DNA from: Sphingomonas adhaesiva
Lineage (GTDB): Bacteria; Pseudomonadota; Alphaproteobacteria; Sphingomonadales; Sphingomonadaceae
Assembly: GCF_002374855.1 (NCBI RefSeq)
Contig: NZ_NWVC01000009.1
Location: forward strand, 1 to 64,000
DNA length: 64,000 nt
Direction: 5' to 3'
The translations under genes were made by a program, and so were the position numbers. Under the pieces are notes generated by a model, which saw only the letters and a program-made list of their open reading frames with translations, had not been told where the DNA came from and did not search any database. Below are positions 53,696 to 62,791 of the stretch, piece after piece (within the stretch, counting starts at the first letter, position 1; every line of letters begins with the position of its first letter).

Positions 53696-55116
53696 CACTT
53701 CGCGGCTCCTTCACGCTTCAGCCCGGCTTCGATCAGATAGGTCGATCGCGCCTCCGCCCGCAGATAGTCGCGCGCCACCTTCTGGATCAGCGCGGGGGTA
53801 ACCGCATCGAACCCGGCCTGCAGCGTGTTCACCTTCGCCGGATCGTTATCGAACAGGGCATATACCGCCAGCAGATCGACCAGCCCCATGCGCGTGGGAT
53901 CGTTGAAACTGTCATACAGGCTGGAACGCAGCTTGGTCCGCGCGCGCGCCAGTTCCGCCTCGCTGACCGGGCGGTTGCGCACATCCTCGATCACCGCGTC
54001 GATCGCACCATCGATCTCGGCACGGCTGCGCGCGGCGTCATGCGTGAAGTACACGTCCCACAACATCGGCCCGCGATAGTTGAACATGTTGCCCAGGCCG
54101 TCATTGATCCCGCCGGCCAGATCGCCGGTGATCTGCTTTTCCTTCACCAGCTTGCGGTACAGGCGGCTGTCCTCGCCCTGTACCAGTATCTGGTCGAGCA
54201 GCCCCATCGCATACCATTCGGGCGTGCCGCGGTCGGGCACGTGATAGCCGATCGCGTAACCGGGTTTGGGCGCCAGCGGATCGACCCGCGTCTTGACGCG
54301 CGGCGCGGTCTGGCGCGGTTCGGACAGGTCGGGCAGCACCACCGCAGGTCCGCGCGGGATCGGCCCGAAATAGCGCGCCACCATCGCCTTGGCCGCTGCC
54401 TCGTCAAAATCGCCCGCGATCACCAGCACGGCATTGTTCGGGCTGTAGAAGGTGCGGCGGAACGTCTCGGCATCGGCGACGATGGCCCCCTCGATCTCCT
54501 TCAGATCGCCGTAGAAATTATGCGCATTGTACCAGTTGGTATTGGCCAGCATCGGCAGGTCTATCCACGGCCACCCACCGTACGGCTGATTGAGGACATT
54601 GCCCTTCACCTCGTTGCCGACGACGCCCTGCTGGTTCTTCAGCACCGCATCGTTGATGACCGGCCGCGCCATGCGATCGGCGTCCAGCCACAGCATCCGC
54701 CCCAGCGCACCGGCGGGCACCGTTTCATAGTAATTGGTGAAATCGAAGCGGGTCGATCCGTTGTTGATCCCGCCCGAATTGGTCACCGTCTTGTCGAACA
54801 CGCCCTTGGGTGCATTCGCCGACCCCTGGAACATCAGATGTTCGAACAGGTGCGCAAAGCCGGTCTTGTCGCGCGGCTCGACGCGAAAGCCGATGCCGTA
54901 ATAGACCGACACCGTGACCAGCGGCACGGTGGTGTCGCGGCTCATCACCACCTTCAGCCCGTTGAGCAGCGTGTAATAGGTGACCGGCACCTGGAATGCC
55001 GGCGCGACGGCCTTCGCCGCCATCGGCCGGCGCGCCTGTGCCGACACATCGGCCGGCGCGCCCAGCCCAAGCGTCAAAGCGCCCATCGCCGCGGCTACAG
55101 GCCACCTCATCCTCAT
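53695..55116 (-). CDS. M16 family zinc metalloprotease, catalytic subunit
   Basis: A 473-residue exported protease. After a signal peptide (VAAAMGALTLGLGAPADVSAQ) comes the M16 inverted zinc motif HxxEH as H89-LF-E92-H93 in GFAHLFEHLMFQGS, with the third ligand Glu expected in the NEVKGN segment about 75 residues later. The pair with the downstream inactive protein resembles mitochondrial processing peptidase-like pairs of proteobacteria (PqqL-type, periplasmic). It probably degrades peptides in the periplasm. Confidence 0.92.
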   Translation of the reverse strand: MRMRWPVAAAMGALTLGLGAPADVSAQARRPMAAKAVAPAFQVPVTYYTLLNGLKVVMSRDTTVPLVTVSVYYGIGFRVEPRDKTGFAHLFEHLMFQGSANAPKGVFDKTVTNSGGINNGSTRFDFTNYYETVPAGALGRMLWLDADRMARPVINDAVLKNQQGVVGNEVKGNVLNQPYGGWPWIDLPMLANTNWYNAHNFYGDLKEIEGAIVADAETFRRTFYSPNNAVLVIAGDFDEAAAKAMVARYFGPIPRGPAVVLPDLSEPRQTAPRVKTRVDPLAPKPGYAIGYHVPDRGTPEWYAMGLLDQILVQGEDSRLYRKLVKEKQITGDLAGGINDGLGNMFNYRGPMLWDVYFTHDAARSRAEIDGAIDAVIEDVRNRPVSEAELARARTKLRSSLYDSFNDPTRMGLVDLLAVYALFDNDPAKVNTLQAGFDAVTPALIQKVARDYLRAEARSTYLIEAGLKREGAAK

Positions 55117-55296
55117 CGACCGCCCCTGTTCCCATTCGAAGCATGCAGCGTAACCGACAACATCCCGTGCGGATAGCGCCCTTTATCGGATCATCGGCGC
55201 CGTAGCCGGCAGCCACAAAAGATAGGGCCGGAAGGCTTTCGCCCCCCGGCCCTCGCATGTGTCTTCAATGCAACTAATGTGGCAGCATTATCACAT

Positions 55297-55644
55297 TTAC
55301 CGCGACGCCATCGCCGATCCGAGCCGGGTGAGACCGCGTCGTGCGATGTCATGCGACGACAGCACCGCGCCGTCCGGAAGGTCCATCGCCACCGCCTCGC
55401 GTTCCATCACCTGCCCGTACAGGGCGCGGGCCTGATCGATGCGGCCGGTCCGCGCGTAGACCGCGGCGAGGTTGAGCATAAGCTCAGGGCTGCTGGGAAA
55501 AATCGCGCGCTCACGGTTCAGCGTCGCTTCCGCCTGCGACAGGCTGCCTGCCGAGATAGCCTGATACCCGGTGCGATCCTTCGCCATCGCCGGGGTGGCG
55601 AGAACTGCGGCCGACGCCGCTGCGATCATGACGATCCTGCCCAT
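55297..55644 (-). CDS. Small exported TPR-like protein
   Basis: A 115-residue exported protein. The ATG at 55644 has AGGAG six bases upstream. A signal peptide (IVMIAAASAAVLATPAMA) is followed by two helix pairs of tetratricopeptide type (LSQAEATLNRERAIFPSSPE and LMLNLAAVYARTGRIDQARALYGQVM). TPR repeats bind proteins; the partner is unknown. It stands alone in this region. Confidence 0.78.
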   Translation of the reverse strand: MGRIVMIAAASAAVLATPAMAKDRTGYQAISAGSLSQAEATLNRERAIFPSSPELMLNLAAVYARTGRIDQARALYGQVMEREAVAMDLPDGAVLSSHDIARRGLTRLGSAMASR

Positions 55645-56276
55645 CACCGTCTCCTGTCACTGACCTCCGCCCAATGCTTCGGTTACTGTTTTATGACATG
55701 AAGAGTGTCATCGTTACGTCATATTGGCAAGAGCCATTGAGCGCGGTGACGTGGTGTTCGGCCGAAGTCTCGCTCGGCTCTAGCATCCGCTCCGGAAGGC
55801 CCCGATCGTGCTCGCGATGCCGAGTTCCCGCGGAGCGCCAGTACTGATGGCGCCCGTGACACGTGGCGCCCGGCATCATCCGGCGTGGCGATGCCGGAAC
55901 GGCGATGTCATGCGGTGGAGACAGGAAGCGACAACTTTTCCCTTACCTCATCGAGACAGCGGTCTTCTCGTCGCACTGGACGCGCCACGGCCGGCGCGAC
56001 TTACAGTGTCTGCACCCAGTCGGGATAATGGCGCTTCGGAGCCAAACCAGGCGTTACGGCGTGAGCGCGAGGGCAGCGATACCGAACCACCATGGTCGGC
56101 GCGCGACGTCGCATCCCGCCTGCTTTCGCGCTCCGCCGAGAGGCGTTCCCCCGGTGGGTCCGTTGGCTAGGCCGCGTGTCTGCGTGTGGCCGAGCCACGC
56201 ATATGCGCACGATCCTTGCCAGCGGTCGTCACCGAGCGACGTAAGCCCTGTACCGATCAAAACATGACAAACGAAA
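55645..56276. other. Intergenic region without a convincing gene
   Basis: About 630 bases. Only short frames rich in Arg and Pro are present, which look like chance frames in GC-rich DNA. No RNA gene was recognised. The promoter of the small TPR gene must lie in its first part. Confidence 0.5.
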
Positions 56277-56302
56277 ACGGGCGGCCCGTTGGGGCCGCCC
56301 GT
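56277..56302 (-). terminator. Intrinsic terminator of the tonB-exbB-exbD operon
   Basis: ACGGGCGGCCC (56277-56287), GTTG loop and GGGCCGCCCGT (56292-56302): a perfect 11-base stem. On the minus strand it is followed by TTTTCGTTTG. It lies 42 bases past the stop of the last exbD gene. Confidence 0.88.
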
Positions 56303-56343
56303 ACATCGTCCGATGGTTCGCAAGCGAACCGGATCGCACCCGA

Positions 56344-56772
56344 TCAGAAGTCGCGGTAATATTGCTCGTTGCCGACGAAGCCCAGCTTCGTGACGTTCGA
56401 CCGCTTGATCTCCGCCAGGGTCTGATCGACGACGTCGTAACGCGTCGCCGGGTCCGGCTGGAACTGCAGTTCCGGCTCGGGGTTCATCGCCGCCGACTGG
56501 TCCAGATATTGGCGCAGCAGCGTCGAGTTCACCGGCGCACCGTTCCAGGTGACGTTGCCGGCCACGTCGATCGCGATCTTGTTCTTGATCGGGTCGACCG
56601 GCGGCTTGACCGCCTTCGGATCGTTGACCGGCAGGTCGACCTTCACCGCGTGGGTCGGCACCGGGAGGGTGATGATGAACATGATGAGGAGAACGAGCAT
56701 GACGTCGATCAACGGCGTCGTGTTCATTTCCATCATCGGTTCGCCGTCATCGCGGCCACCACTCATTGCCAT
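56344..56772 (-). CDS. exbD: ExbD-type biopolymer transport protein (second copy)
   Basis: A 142-residue membrane protein with one N-terminal membrane helix after MMEMNTTPLIDVMLVLLIMFIITLPVPTHAVKVDLP, which includes the essential Asp of the helix and the family's NTTPLIDVMLVLLI signature. The periplasmic domain ends with LGFVGNEQYYRDF. With ExbB it turns the proton gradient into movement of TonB. It is last in the cluster, 12 bases after the first exbD. Confidence 0.93.
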   Translation of the reverse strand: MAMSGGRDDGEPMMEMNTTPLIDVMLVLLIMFIITLPVPTHAVKVDLPVNDPKAVKPPVDPIKNKIAIDVAGNVTWNGAPVNSTLLRQYLDQSAAMNPEPELQFQPDPATRYDVVDQTLAEIKRSNVTKLGFVGNEQYYRDF

Positions 56773-56784
56773 GTCAGCTACTCC

Positions 56785-57255
56785 TTAACCCGCGACGGAC
56801 GGCTGCGAGATGAATCCGACCTTTGCGAAGCCGGCCATCTGCATGTTGTAGATCGTCCCCGCGACGCAACGCCACGGCGTGGCGACGTCGGCGCGGATGT
56901 GCGCTTCCGGCAGTTCGAGGTCCGGGTTGCCTGCGCCGCCCTGACGATCGATCTCGGTCTTCAGCTTCGCGACCGCACGATCCAGCAGTTCCTGGTGGGT
57001 GACCGGCGTGATGCCCCAGTACACCTGGCAGGTGCCGTTGTTGCCGGTGACCGACAGCGAGACGTTCTCGGGCTTGGTCGTGGTGGGATCGAAGGTGACG
57101 TTGGGCAGCTTGATGCCCTTCACCGTCTGGATGGCGACCGGCACCGCGATCAGGAAGATGATGAGGAGCACCAGCATGACGTCTACGAGAGGCGTCGTGT
57201 TGATGTCCGACATCGGTTTTTCTTCAGCGGAATTTCCGCCAACGCTCATCGCCAT
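56785..57255 (-). CDS. exbD: ExbD-type biopolymer transport protein (first copy)
   Basis: A 156-residue ExbD homologue with the same signature (MSDINTTPLVDVMLVLLIIFLIAVPVAIQ) and conserved helix Asp. It differs from the other copy in its periplasmic domain, with two cysteines (TCQVYWGITPV and PWRCVAGTIYNMQMAGF) that could form a disulfide. Two dissimilar ExbD copies are common in sphingomonads and other bacteria with many receptors; they may form mixed dimers. Confidence 0.93.
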   Translation of the reverse strand: MAMSVGGNSAEEKPMSDINTTPLVDVMLVLLIIFLIAVPVAIQTVKGIKLPNVTFDPTTTKPENVSLSVTGNNGTCQVYWGITPVTHQELLDRAVAKLKTEIDRQGGAGNPDLELPEAHIRADVATPWRCVAGTIYNMQMAGFAKVGFISQPSVAG

Positions 57256-57377
57256 GGATCAGGCTTTCCTATTCCTTCGTTCCGCCGCCTCGCTTCCGAT
57301 CCTTCGGACCACAAGGAAGCAGCGGCAGGTGATGAACGGGGCCACCACCAGGGGCGGCCCCGCGTACCCCTTTTATC

Positions 57378-58166
57378 TTACGGGCGGGTCTGCACGCCAC
57401 CGGCCTGGCCGGCGGTCGTGGTCGCCGCCGGCTTCACCGGAGCCTTGGGCGCCGGGCCCGCAGCCGCCGGCTTCACCGCACCGTTCGAAGCCAGGAAGCC
57501 CAGCACGTCGTTCGAGAAGGCCGACAGGTCTTCCGCGATCGACTTGTTGCGACGCTGCAGCCAGTTGTAGGCGAGCACCGCCGGCACCGCGACGACCAGG
57601 CCGAGCGCGGTCATGATGAGCGCTTCACCGACCGGACCGGCGACCTTGTCGATCGACGGATCGCCCGACGCGCCGATCTTGATCAGCGCGCGGTAGATGC
57701 CGACGACGGTGCCGAACAGACCGATGAACGGCGCGGTCGCGCCCACGGTCGCCAGGAACGCCAGACCACCACCCAGCTTCGAGTTGATCGCGGCTTCCGA
57801 GCGGGCCAGCGAACCGTGCAGCCAGTCGTGCGCTTCGACCGGGTCGGTCAGCTTCGAGTGCTGCTCCTGAGCGGCCAGGCCGTCGTCGACCAGCTGCTTG
57901 TAGGCCGAGTTCTTCTCCAGCTTCGCCGAACCTTCGCGCAGCGACGTGCTGTTCCAGAAGCTCGTACGGACGCGCTTGGCCTGATTCAGGATCTTCTGCT
58001 GCTCGAACAGCTTGGAGAACAGGATGTAGAAGGACACCACCGACATGATCACCAGGATGGTGAACACCGACTGCGAGATGATGCCGCCTTCCTTGAGCGC
58101 CTGCTGCAGGCCGAACTGGTTTTCGGCTGCCGCGGTCCCACCCGCGGCGAGGATGTTGATGATCAT
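57378..58166 (-). CDS. exbB: ExbB/MotA/TolQ-family proton channel
   Basis: A 262-residue inner-membrane protein with three membrane helices (about 32-52, 138-165 and 180-205). The conserved core is LATVGATAPFIGLFGTVVGIYRAL, and the last helix holds ALIMTALGLVVAVPAVLAYNWLQRR, with the Thr of the channel. A C-terminal Ala/Pro-rich tail of about 30 residues (PAAAGPAPKAPVKPAATTT) is an extension beyond typical ExbB. It is the proton channel that drives TonB. Confidence 0.94.
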   Translation of the reverse strand: MIINILAAGGTAAAENQFGLQQALKEGGIISQSVFTILVIMSVVSFYILFSKLFEQQKILNQAKRVRTSFWNSTSLREGSAKLEKNSAYKQLVDDGLAAQEQHSKLTDPVEAHDWLHGSLARSEAAINSKLGGGLAFLATVGATAPFIGLFGTVVGIYRALIKIGASGDPSIDKVAGPVGEALIMTALGLVVAVPAVLAYNWLQRRNKSIAEDLSAFSNDVLGFLASNGAVKPAAAGPAPKAPVKPAATTTAGQAGGVQTRP

Positions 58167-58224
58167 TGTAGCTCTAGTCCTCTGACTGAATAGGTTTGTT
58201 TCGTTCGGTCGATCTACGCGAAGA

Positions 58225-58896
58225 TCAGTTCTGCGGCAGGCGCCAGGTCACGCGGCGGCTGCGGCTGGTCGCCATCGGGTTACCCGCGGCGTCGAGCGCC
58301 GGCGAATAACGTCCGCGACGTTCCAGGATGCGACACGTCGCCTGGTCGAGAGCGGACGAGCCGCTGGACGACGTCACGCGGCAGTTTTCCGCGCGCCCCT
58401 GCGCATTGACGGTCCATGCGATGCCGACGGTACCCTGTTCCTCGGCGCGCAGCGCCGACGGGGGATAGTCGTCCGCCGAGAACCAGCTCAGCTCGTCACC
58501 CTTTGACGCTGCGGCCTTGCTCACCGTGGGGGGAGCGGGCGGCGGCGGCGCGGGCGGCGCAGGCGGTGCGACGACCGGCGACGGCACATAGACCGGCGGC
58601 GGGGTCGGAACCGTCTGAATCGCGACGGGCGGCGGGTTCGGGTTCTGGACGATCGGCGGCGGCGACACCACCGGCGGCGGCGTCATCGGCACGTCGGGCG
58701 GAGGGGGCGGCGGCTCATCCGGCGGCGGGGGCGGTGGCTCCTCGACGTCGAACGTGTTCAGCTTCTCGACCTGCTTCTTGACGAAATTCGTCGCGAGGCC
58801 GGTTACGAAGGCATAGCCGAGAGCGACGTGAATCAGCGCGACGATCACCAGCGCGCCAATCTTGCCCCCGCTCATCTTCTGGTCAGAATAGGCCAT
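58225..58896 (-). CDS. tonB: TonB energy transducer
   Basis: A 223-residue TonB. One N-terminal membrane helix (IGALVIVALIHVALGYAFVTGL), then a very Pro-rich spacer (about residues 50-130, with runs such as EEPPPPPPDEPPPPPP) that spans the periplasm, and a C-terminal TonB domain (GTVGIAWTVNAQGRAENCRV, then LERRGRYSPALDAAGNP). It contacts the TonB boxes of outer-membrane receptors, such as the two encoded in this window. First gene of the tonB-exbB-exbD-exbD cluster. Confidence 0.94.
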   Translation of the reverse strand: MAYSDQKMSGGKIGALVIVALIHVALGYAFVTGLATNFVKKQVEKLNTFDVEEPPPPPPDEPPPPPPDVPMTPPPVVSPPPIVQNPNPPPVAIQTVPTPPPVYVPSPVVAPPAPPAPPPPAPPTVSKAAASKGDELSWFSADDYPPSALRAEEQGTVGIAWTVNAQGRAENCRVTSSSGSSALDQATCRILERRGRYSPALDAAGNPMATSRSRRVTWRLPQN

Positions 58897-58934
58897 TCAG
58901 CAACGAAACTCCCTCATCCTGCGGCCCTTGGGGT

Positions 58935-58956
58935 GGTCGGACACCGTTGTCCGACC
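58935..58956. promoter_or_regulatory. Inverted repeat upstream of tonB
   Basis: GGTCGGACA (58935-58943), CCGT, TGTCCGACC (58948-58956): perfect nine-base arms, 38 bases before the tonB start on the minus strand. It may be an operator or a leader hairpin. It does not resemble a Fur box. Confidence 0.4.
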
Positions 58957-59122
58957 GGGTGTTAACCGTTCCGCAGCCCCTCATGCGATAGGCCGCAGAC
59001 CGCCAAGTCCTATCGCGCCGCTTTTGGCGACGCAAACGCTTTGTCACGCGCAACAAACGTACAATCGAACCACGACAGAATTATTTCTGTATCGTTCATC
59101 AAGGTTGACGTAGGCGGATCGC

Positions 59123-60004
59123 ATGACCTCACCCGCGCTTCGCCGAGTCCCGCACATTTTTCTCGCGCTGGCGCTGCTGGCCTTAGCCGCCGGGCCTGCG
59201 TGGGCGCAAACCCCAACAGTCCAGGCCGTTGAATCCGCGCCGGTTTACGAGGATGTCGCGGACCTGGTGATCGACAGCCCGGTGATCGTCGATGCGACCA
59301 TCCGCTCGGCCGCGCGGATCAAGGGGGCGGAGGCCGCCGGGGTCGCCCCCGGCCACACCCGTTTCTATGTCGAAGCCGATGTCGCGGCGCTGATCCGCGG
59401 CACGGGCGCGATCCCCTCGCGAATCGGCTGGCTGGTCGATGTCGCGCCTGACTGGCGCGGGCGTACCCCGAATCTGAAGAAGCGCCGCGTCATCGCCTTC
59501 GCCCGGCCGGTCGCGGGGCGCCCCGATCAGCTCCAGCTCGTCACCCCCGATGCACAGCGCGACTGGTCCCCCGCGCTCGACGCGCTGACCCGGCGGATTG
59601 CGCAGGAGGCGGCCGCGCCCGACGCGCCCCCGGTCGTGACCGACATACGCAACGCCTTCCATGTGCCAGGCGCGCTGCCCGGTGAGGGCGAGACGCAGAT
59701 CTTCCTCAAGACCCGCGACGATCGCCCCGCCGCGCTGTCGATCCTGCGCCGCCCGGGCGAGCAGCCGCGCTGGTCGGTCGCCACCAGCGAGATCATCGAC
59801 GATTCGGCCGCCGCTCCGGCCCGCGACACGCTGTTGTGGTATCGTCTCGCGTGCTTCCTGCCGCGCACGCTGCCGGAACGCAGCACCGCGGCACTCTCTG
59901 CGGACGATGCCGAGCAGGCGCGCGCCGACTATCGCTTCGTGATCGAACAGCTCGGCACGTGCCGGAATGGGACAGACGCTAGCGGCGGTGGCGCACCAAC
60001 GTGA
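59123..60004 (+). CDS. Exported protein of unknown function
   Basis: A 293-residue exported protein. The signal peptide is clear (VPHIFLALALLALAAGPAWAQ). The rest has a beta-rich middle (VIVDATIRSAARI, FYVEADVAALIRGTGAIP, RIGWLVDVAPDWRG, RRVIAFARPV) and a helical C-terminus with two cysteines (RLACFLPRT and LGTCRNG). The order of strands recalls bacterial periplasmic proteins of unknown role that are common in sphingomonads. No catalytic motif was seen. It is convergent with the FolB-like gene, overlapping its end by 26 bases. Confidence 0.75.
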   Translation: MTSPALRRVPHIFLALALLALAAGPAWAQTPTVQAVESAPVYEDVADLVIDSPVIVDATIRSAARIKGAEAAGVAPGHTRFYVEADVAALIRGTGAIPSRIGWLVDVAPDWRGRTPNLKKRRVIAFARPVAGRPDQLQLVTPDAQRDWSPALDALTRRIAQEAAAPDAPPVVTDIRNAFHVPGALPGEGETQIFLKTRDDRPAALSILRRPGEQPRWSVATSEIIDDSAAAPARDTLLWYRLACFLPRTLPERSTAALSADDAEQARADYRFVIEQLGTCRNGTDASGGGAPT

Positions 60005-60359
60005 TCCCGATCGATTCGCCGGCCTCGGCGATCGCCAGCTTGACGATCTTCACCTTCACGCGGCGAACGCGACGGTCCTGAAGGAACAGCGTCTCCGCAA
60101 TGTGGTCGGCCACCGCCTCGATCAGCGTGAAATGCCCCGCCGGCGCCAGCGCGTCGGTCGCGGCGTGGCGCAGGTCGAGATAATTCTTCGACGCACTGAG
60201 CGGGGTATCGGGGGCATAGCGATCGGGCGCATCGAGCAGCACGGTGAGCGAGATTCGCAGCGGCTGCGGCAGGTGCGTTTCCTCGGAATAGATGCCGGTG
60301 AGCACCTGCACCTCCAGGTCGTGCACCTCCAGTTCCAGCGTATCGTCCATCGCGCTCAT
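59979..60359 (-). CDS. folB: Dihydroneopterin aldolase family protein (FolB-like)
   Basis: A 126-residue protein of the FolB family, which cleaves dihydroneopterin in folate synthesis. The ATG at 60359 overlaps the stop of the upstream GST gene (ATGA). Motifs: LEVQVLTGIYSEETHLPQPL with the conserved Glu, DLRHAATDAL, FTLIEAVADHIAETLF and VKVKIVKLAIAEAGESIGI with the catalytic-site Lys. Length is usual. Some family members are epimerases (FolX), so the exact reaction is not certain. Confidence 0.85.
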   Translation of the reverse strand: MSAMDDTLELEVHDLEVQVLTGIYSEETHLPQPLRISLTVLLDAPDRYAPDTPLSASKNYLDLRHAATDALAPAGHFTLIEAVADHIAETLFLQDRRVRRVKVKIVKLAIAEAGESIGITLVRHRR

Positions 60360-60988
60360 GCCTCCGCGCTCGGGCGCGCAGCGACGATGCCGTACCAGCG
60401 CGCGATATGCTCCGCCCCCTCGGGCAGCGTCAGCCGGGCGCGCCGCGCGAAGTCGATCGTCGCCAATGCGGTGATATCGGCGAAGCTGTAGCGATCGCCC
60501 GCAACCCATTCATTCTGCGCCAGTTGTTGGTCGAGCGCCTCGGCGAACCCGGCCCACATCACCCGCGCGCGATCGACCAGCGCGGGGATCTGCGACACTT
60601 CCGGCCAGTGACCGGGCAAGCCCCGCCCCGCGAAGGCCGGAACGCCGTTGCGCAGCGCATAAGCGGCGGCGGCATAGCCCTCCGCCTCGATCCGACGGGT
60701 CCAGCTTTCGATGCGCGCGATCTCGACCGGGCGGACGCCGAACAGCGGCGGATCGGGATGCAGCGCCTCGAAGAAGCGGCAGATCGCGGCGGATTCGACG
60801 ATCACCTCGCCGTCGTCCAGTTCCAGCGCGGGCACGACCCCGCGCGGCACCAGCGCGCGATAGGCGTCGCCCAGATGTTCGCCCGCCGCCAGGTCGATCG
60901 GCACACGCTCGACCTGGATCGCCTTCTCGGCGAGATACATCCGTACCCGGCGGGGGCTGGGTGCCCAGGCGGCATCGTAAAGCTTCAT
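60356..60988 (-). CDS. Glutathione S-transferase family protein
   Basis: A 210-residue GST. The N-terminal thioredoxin-like domain (1-80) has MKLYDAAWAPSPRRVRMYLAEK, the cis-Pro in PRGVVPALELDDG, and the glutathione-binding ESAAICRFFE; the helical domain follows, with DRYSFADITALATIDFA. The usual catalytic Ser or Tyr region reads WAPSPRR. The ATG at 60988 is preferred over the GTG before it. It is coupled to the folB-like gene, which is probably an arrangement of convenience. Confidence 0.9.
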   Translation of the reverse strand: MKLYDAAWAPSPRRVRMYLAEKAIQVERVPIDLAAGEHLGDAYRALVPRGVVPALELDDGEVIVESAAICRFFEALHPDPPLFGVRPVEIARIESWTRRIEAEGYAAAAYALRNGVPAFAGRGLPGHWPEVSQIPALVDRARVMWAGFAEALDQQLAQNEWVAGDRYSFADITALATIDFARRARLTLPEGAEHIARWYGIVAARPSAEA

Positions 60989-61050
60989 CACACGGTCATT
61001 CCGGTTGCGTTCGGTCCCAGTCCCGCTAAAGCGCCCGCGCCCGGGCGTCC

Positions 61051-61584
61051 ATGCCCGGTATTGGGCAGGATGCGGCGGTGGTCCAGATGGTGCCGATCAC
61101 GACGGTGGATGCGACCGCGGTGGAGCGGCTGCTCGACCGTGCGTTCGGCACCGATCGGCACGGCCGCACCGCCTACCGCCTGCGTGCCGGGACCGATGAG
61201 ATCCCCGACCTGAGCATCGCCGCGATCGAGGGCGGCCAACTGATCGGGTCGATCCAGTGCTGGCCGGTGCGCTTTGCCGGCGACGACGGGCGCGACGTGC
61301 CGCTGGTGCTGGTCGGGCCGGTGGCGGTCGCCCCGGAACGCCAGCAGGGCGGCATCGGACGCGCGCTGGTCACCGCGTCGCTGGCCGCGGCGGACACGCG
61401 CGGCGACACCCTGATGCTGATCGGCGATCCGGAATATTACGGCCGCTTCTTCGGTTTTTCGGCGGAGGCAACCGCGGGCTGGCGCCTGCCCGGCCCCGTC
61501 GAGGCCCATCGCCTGCTGGCGCGCGGGCCAGGCGTGCCGGCGGGTGCGGGGACGATCGGGCCGCGGGTGACGGTGGTCGCCTGA
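61051..61584 (+). CDS. GNAT family N-acetyltransferase
   Basis: A 177-residue acetyltransferase of the GNAT fold. The acetyl-CoA binding motif is VGPVAVAPERQQGGIGRALVTASL (about residues 90-113), followed by LMLIGDPEYYGRFFGFSAEA, a pattern seen in YhbS-like members. The start may also be the ATG at 61087. The substrate is unknown. Confidence 0.88.
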   Translation: MPGIGQDAAVVQMVPITTVDATAVERLLDRAFGTDRHGRTAYRLRAGTDEIPDLSIAAIEGGQLIGSIQCWPVRFAGDDGRDVPLVLVGPVAVAPERQQGGIGRALVTASLAAADTRGDTLMLIGDPEYYGRFFGFSAEATAGWRLPGPVEAHRLLARGPGVPAGAGTIGPRVTVVA

Positions 61585-61640
61585 CGGTTATCGGTCCACT
61601 CGCCCTTTACCCGCGCCGCCCGGCTCCCTAACTGGCGGAT

Positions 61641-62204
61641 ATGCCGATGGCGTCGCCCCCCGATTTCGACACGCTGACGTTCGCCGATATCGCGCGGCTG
61701 GCGGATGCCGACCGCTTGCCCCCGGTCGACCGCTGGCATCCCGATCACTGCGGCGACAGCGAAATGCGGATCGCGCGCGACGGCACCTGGTTCCATCAGG
61801 GGTCGCCGATCGGGCGCGCCGCGATGGTGCGCGCGTTCAGCCGCATTCTGCGCCGCGAGCCCGACGGCGGCTACGTCCTCGTCACGCCGGTCGAAAAGCT
61901 CGACATCGCCGTCGAGGATGCGCCGTTCGTCGCGGTCGAGATGAAGGCGGAGGGCGAAGGTCGCGACACGACGCTGGCGTTCCGGCTGAATACCGGGGAA
62001 GTCGTCACCGCCGGCCCCGATCATCCGCTGCGCTTCGAAGAGCATGACGACGGCCCCCACCCCTATGTGCGCGTGCGCGGCGGGCTGGACGCGCTGGTAT
62101 CGCGCGCAATCTATTACGACCTGGCGGAGCGCGCGCTGGCGGGCAACGACACGCCACCCGGCGTGTGGAGCGCCGGCGCCTTCTTTCCGCTCCAGCCCGA
62201 ATGA
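61641..62204 (+). CDS. DUF1285 domain-containing protein
   Basis: A 187-residue protein of the DUF1285 family, whose role is unknown. Recognisable parts: WHPDHCGDSEMRIARDGTWFHQGSPI, ILRREPDGGYVLVTPVEKLDI, and VRGGLDALVSRAIYYDLAERAL near the end. The proteins often sit next to a Nudix hydrolase and the CCA-adding enzyme in alphaproteobacteria, as here. The stop overlaps the Nudix start (ATGA). Confidence 0.9.
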   Translation: MPMASPPDFDTLTFADIARLADADRLPPVDRWHPDHCGDSEMRIARDGTWFHQGSPIGRAAMVRAFSRILRREPDGGYVLVTPVEKLDIAVEDAPFVAVEMKAEGEGRDTTLAFRLNTGEVVTAGPDHPLRFEEHDDGPHPYVRVRGGLDALVSRAIYYDLAERALAGNDTPPGVWSAGAFFPLQPE

Positions 62205-62791
62205 CGGCATTGGCCGAGCGGCTGGCCGCCGCGCTGGTGTCCCCGGCCGAAACCGCGCTGATCGAAAGCGATCAGGACGACCTGCCCGGACATGAGGCGA
62301 TGGCGGCCGCAGCGGTGCTGGTGCCGATCACCGACCGGCCGCGCCCGGGACTGATCCTGACCCAGCGCACCGAGACGCTGCGCAAGCACGCCGGGCAGGT
62401 CGCCTTTCCCGGCGGTCGGATCGATCCGGGCGAGGATGCGGTGGCCGCGGCGTTGCGCGAGGCGGACGAGGAAATCGCGCTGCCCCGCGATGCCGTGCGG
62501 GTGATCGGCGCGGCCGACCGCTATCGCACCGGCACCGGGTTCAGCATCACGCCGATCGTCGCGATCGTCCCGCCCGATCTGGCGCTGATCCCCAGCGAGG
62601 CGGAAGTTGCCAGCGTGTTCGAAGTGCCGCTCGATTTCGTGCTGGACAGCGCGAACCACCGCGCCGTGTCGGCGATGTGGCAGGGGCGCGAACGCCATTA
62701 TTACGAGATGATCTGGCAGGACCGCCGGATCTGGGGTGCGACCGCCGGCATGATCGTCAACCTGTCGCGGCGGTTGCGATGGGGAATGTGA
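62201..62791 (+). CDS. Nudix hydrolase, CoA pyrophosphatase type
   Basis: A 196-residue Nudix hydrolase. The Nudix box is GGRIDPGEDAVAAALREADEE, and the CoA-ase signature LTQRTETLRKHAGQVAFPGG precedes it directly. Such enzymes split coenzyme A or its oxidised forms. ATG at 62201, coupled to the DUF1285 gene; its end overlaps the cca gene start by 13 bases. Confidence 0.92.
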   Translation: MTALAERLAAALVSPAETALIESDQDDLPGHEAMAAAAVLVPITDRPRPGLILTQRTETLRKHAGQVAFPGGRIDPGEDAVAAALREADEEIALPRDAVRVIGAADRYRTGTGFSITPIVAIVPPDLALIPSEAEVASVFEVPLDFVLDSANHRAVSAMWQGRERHYYEMIWQDRRIWGATAGMIVNLSRRLRWGM

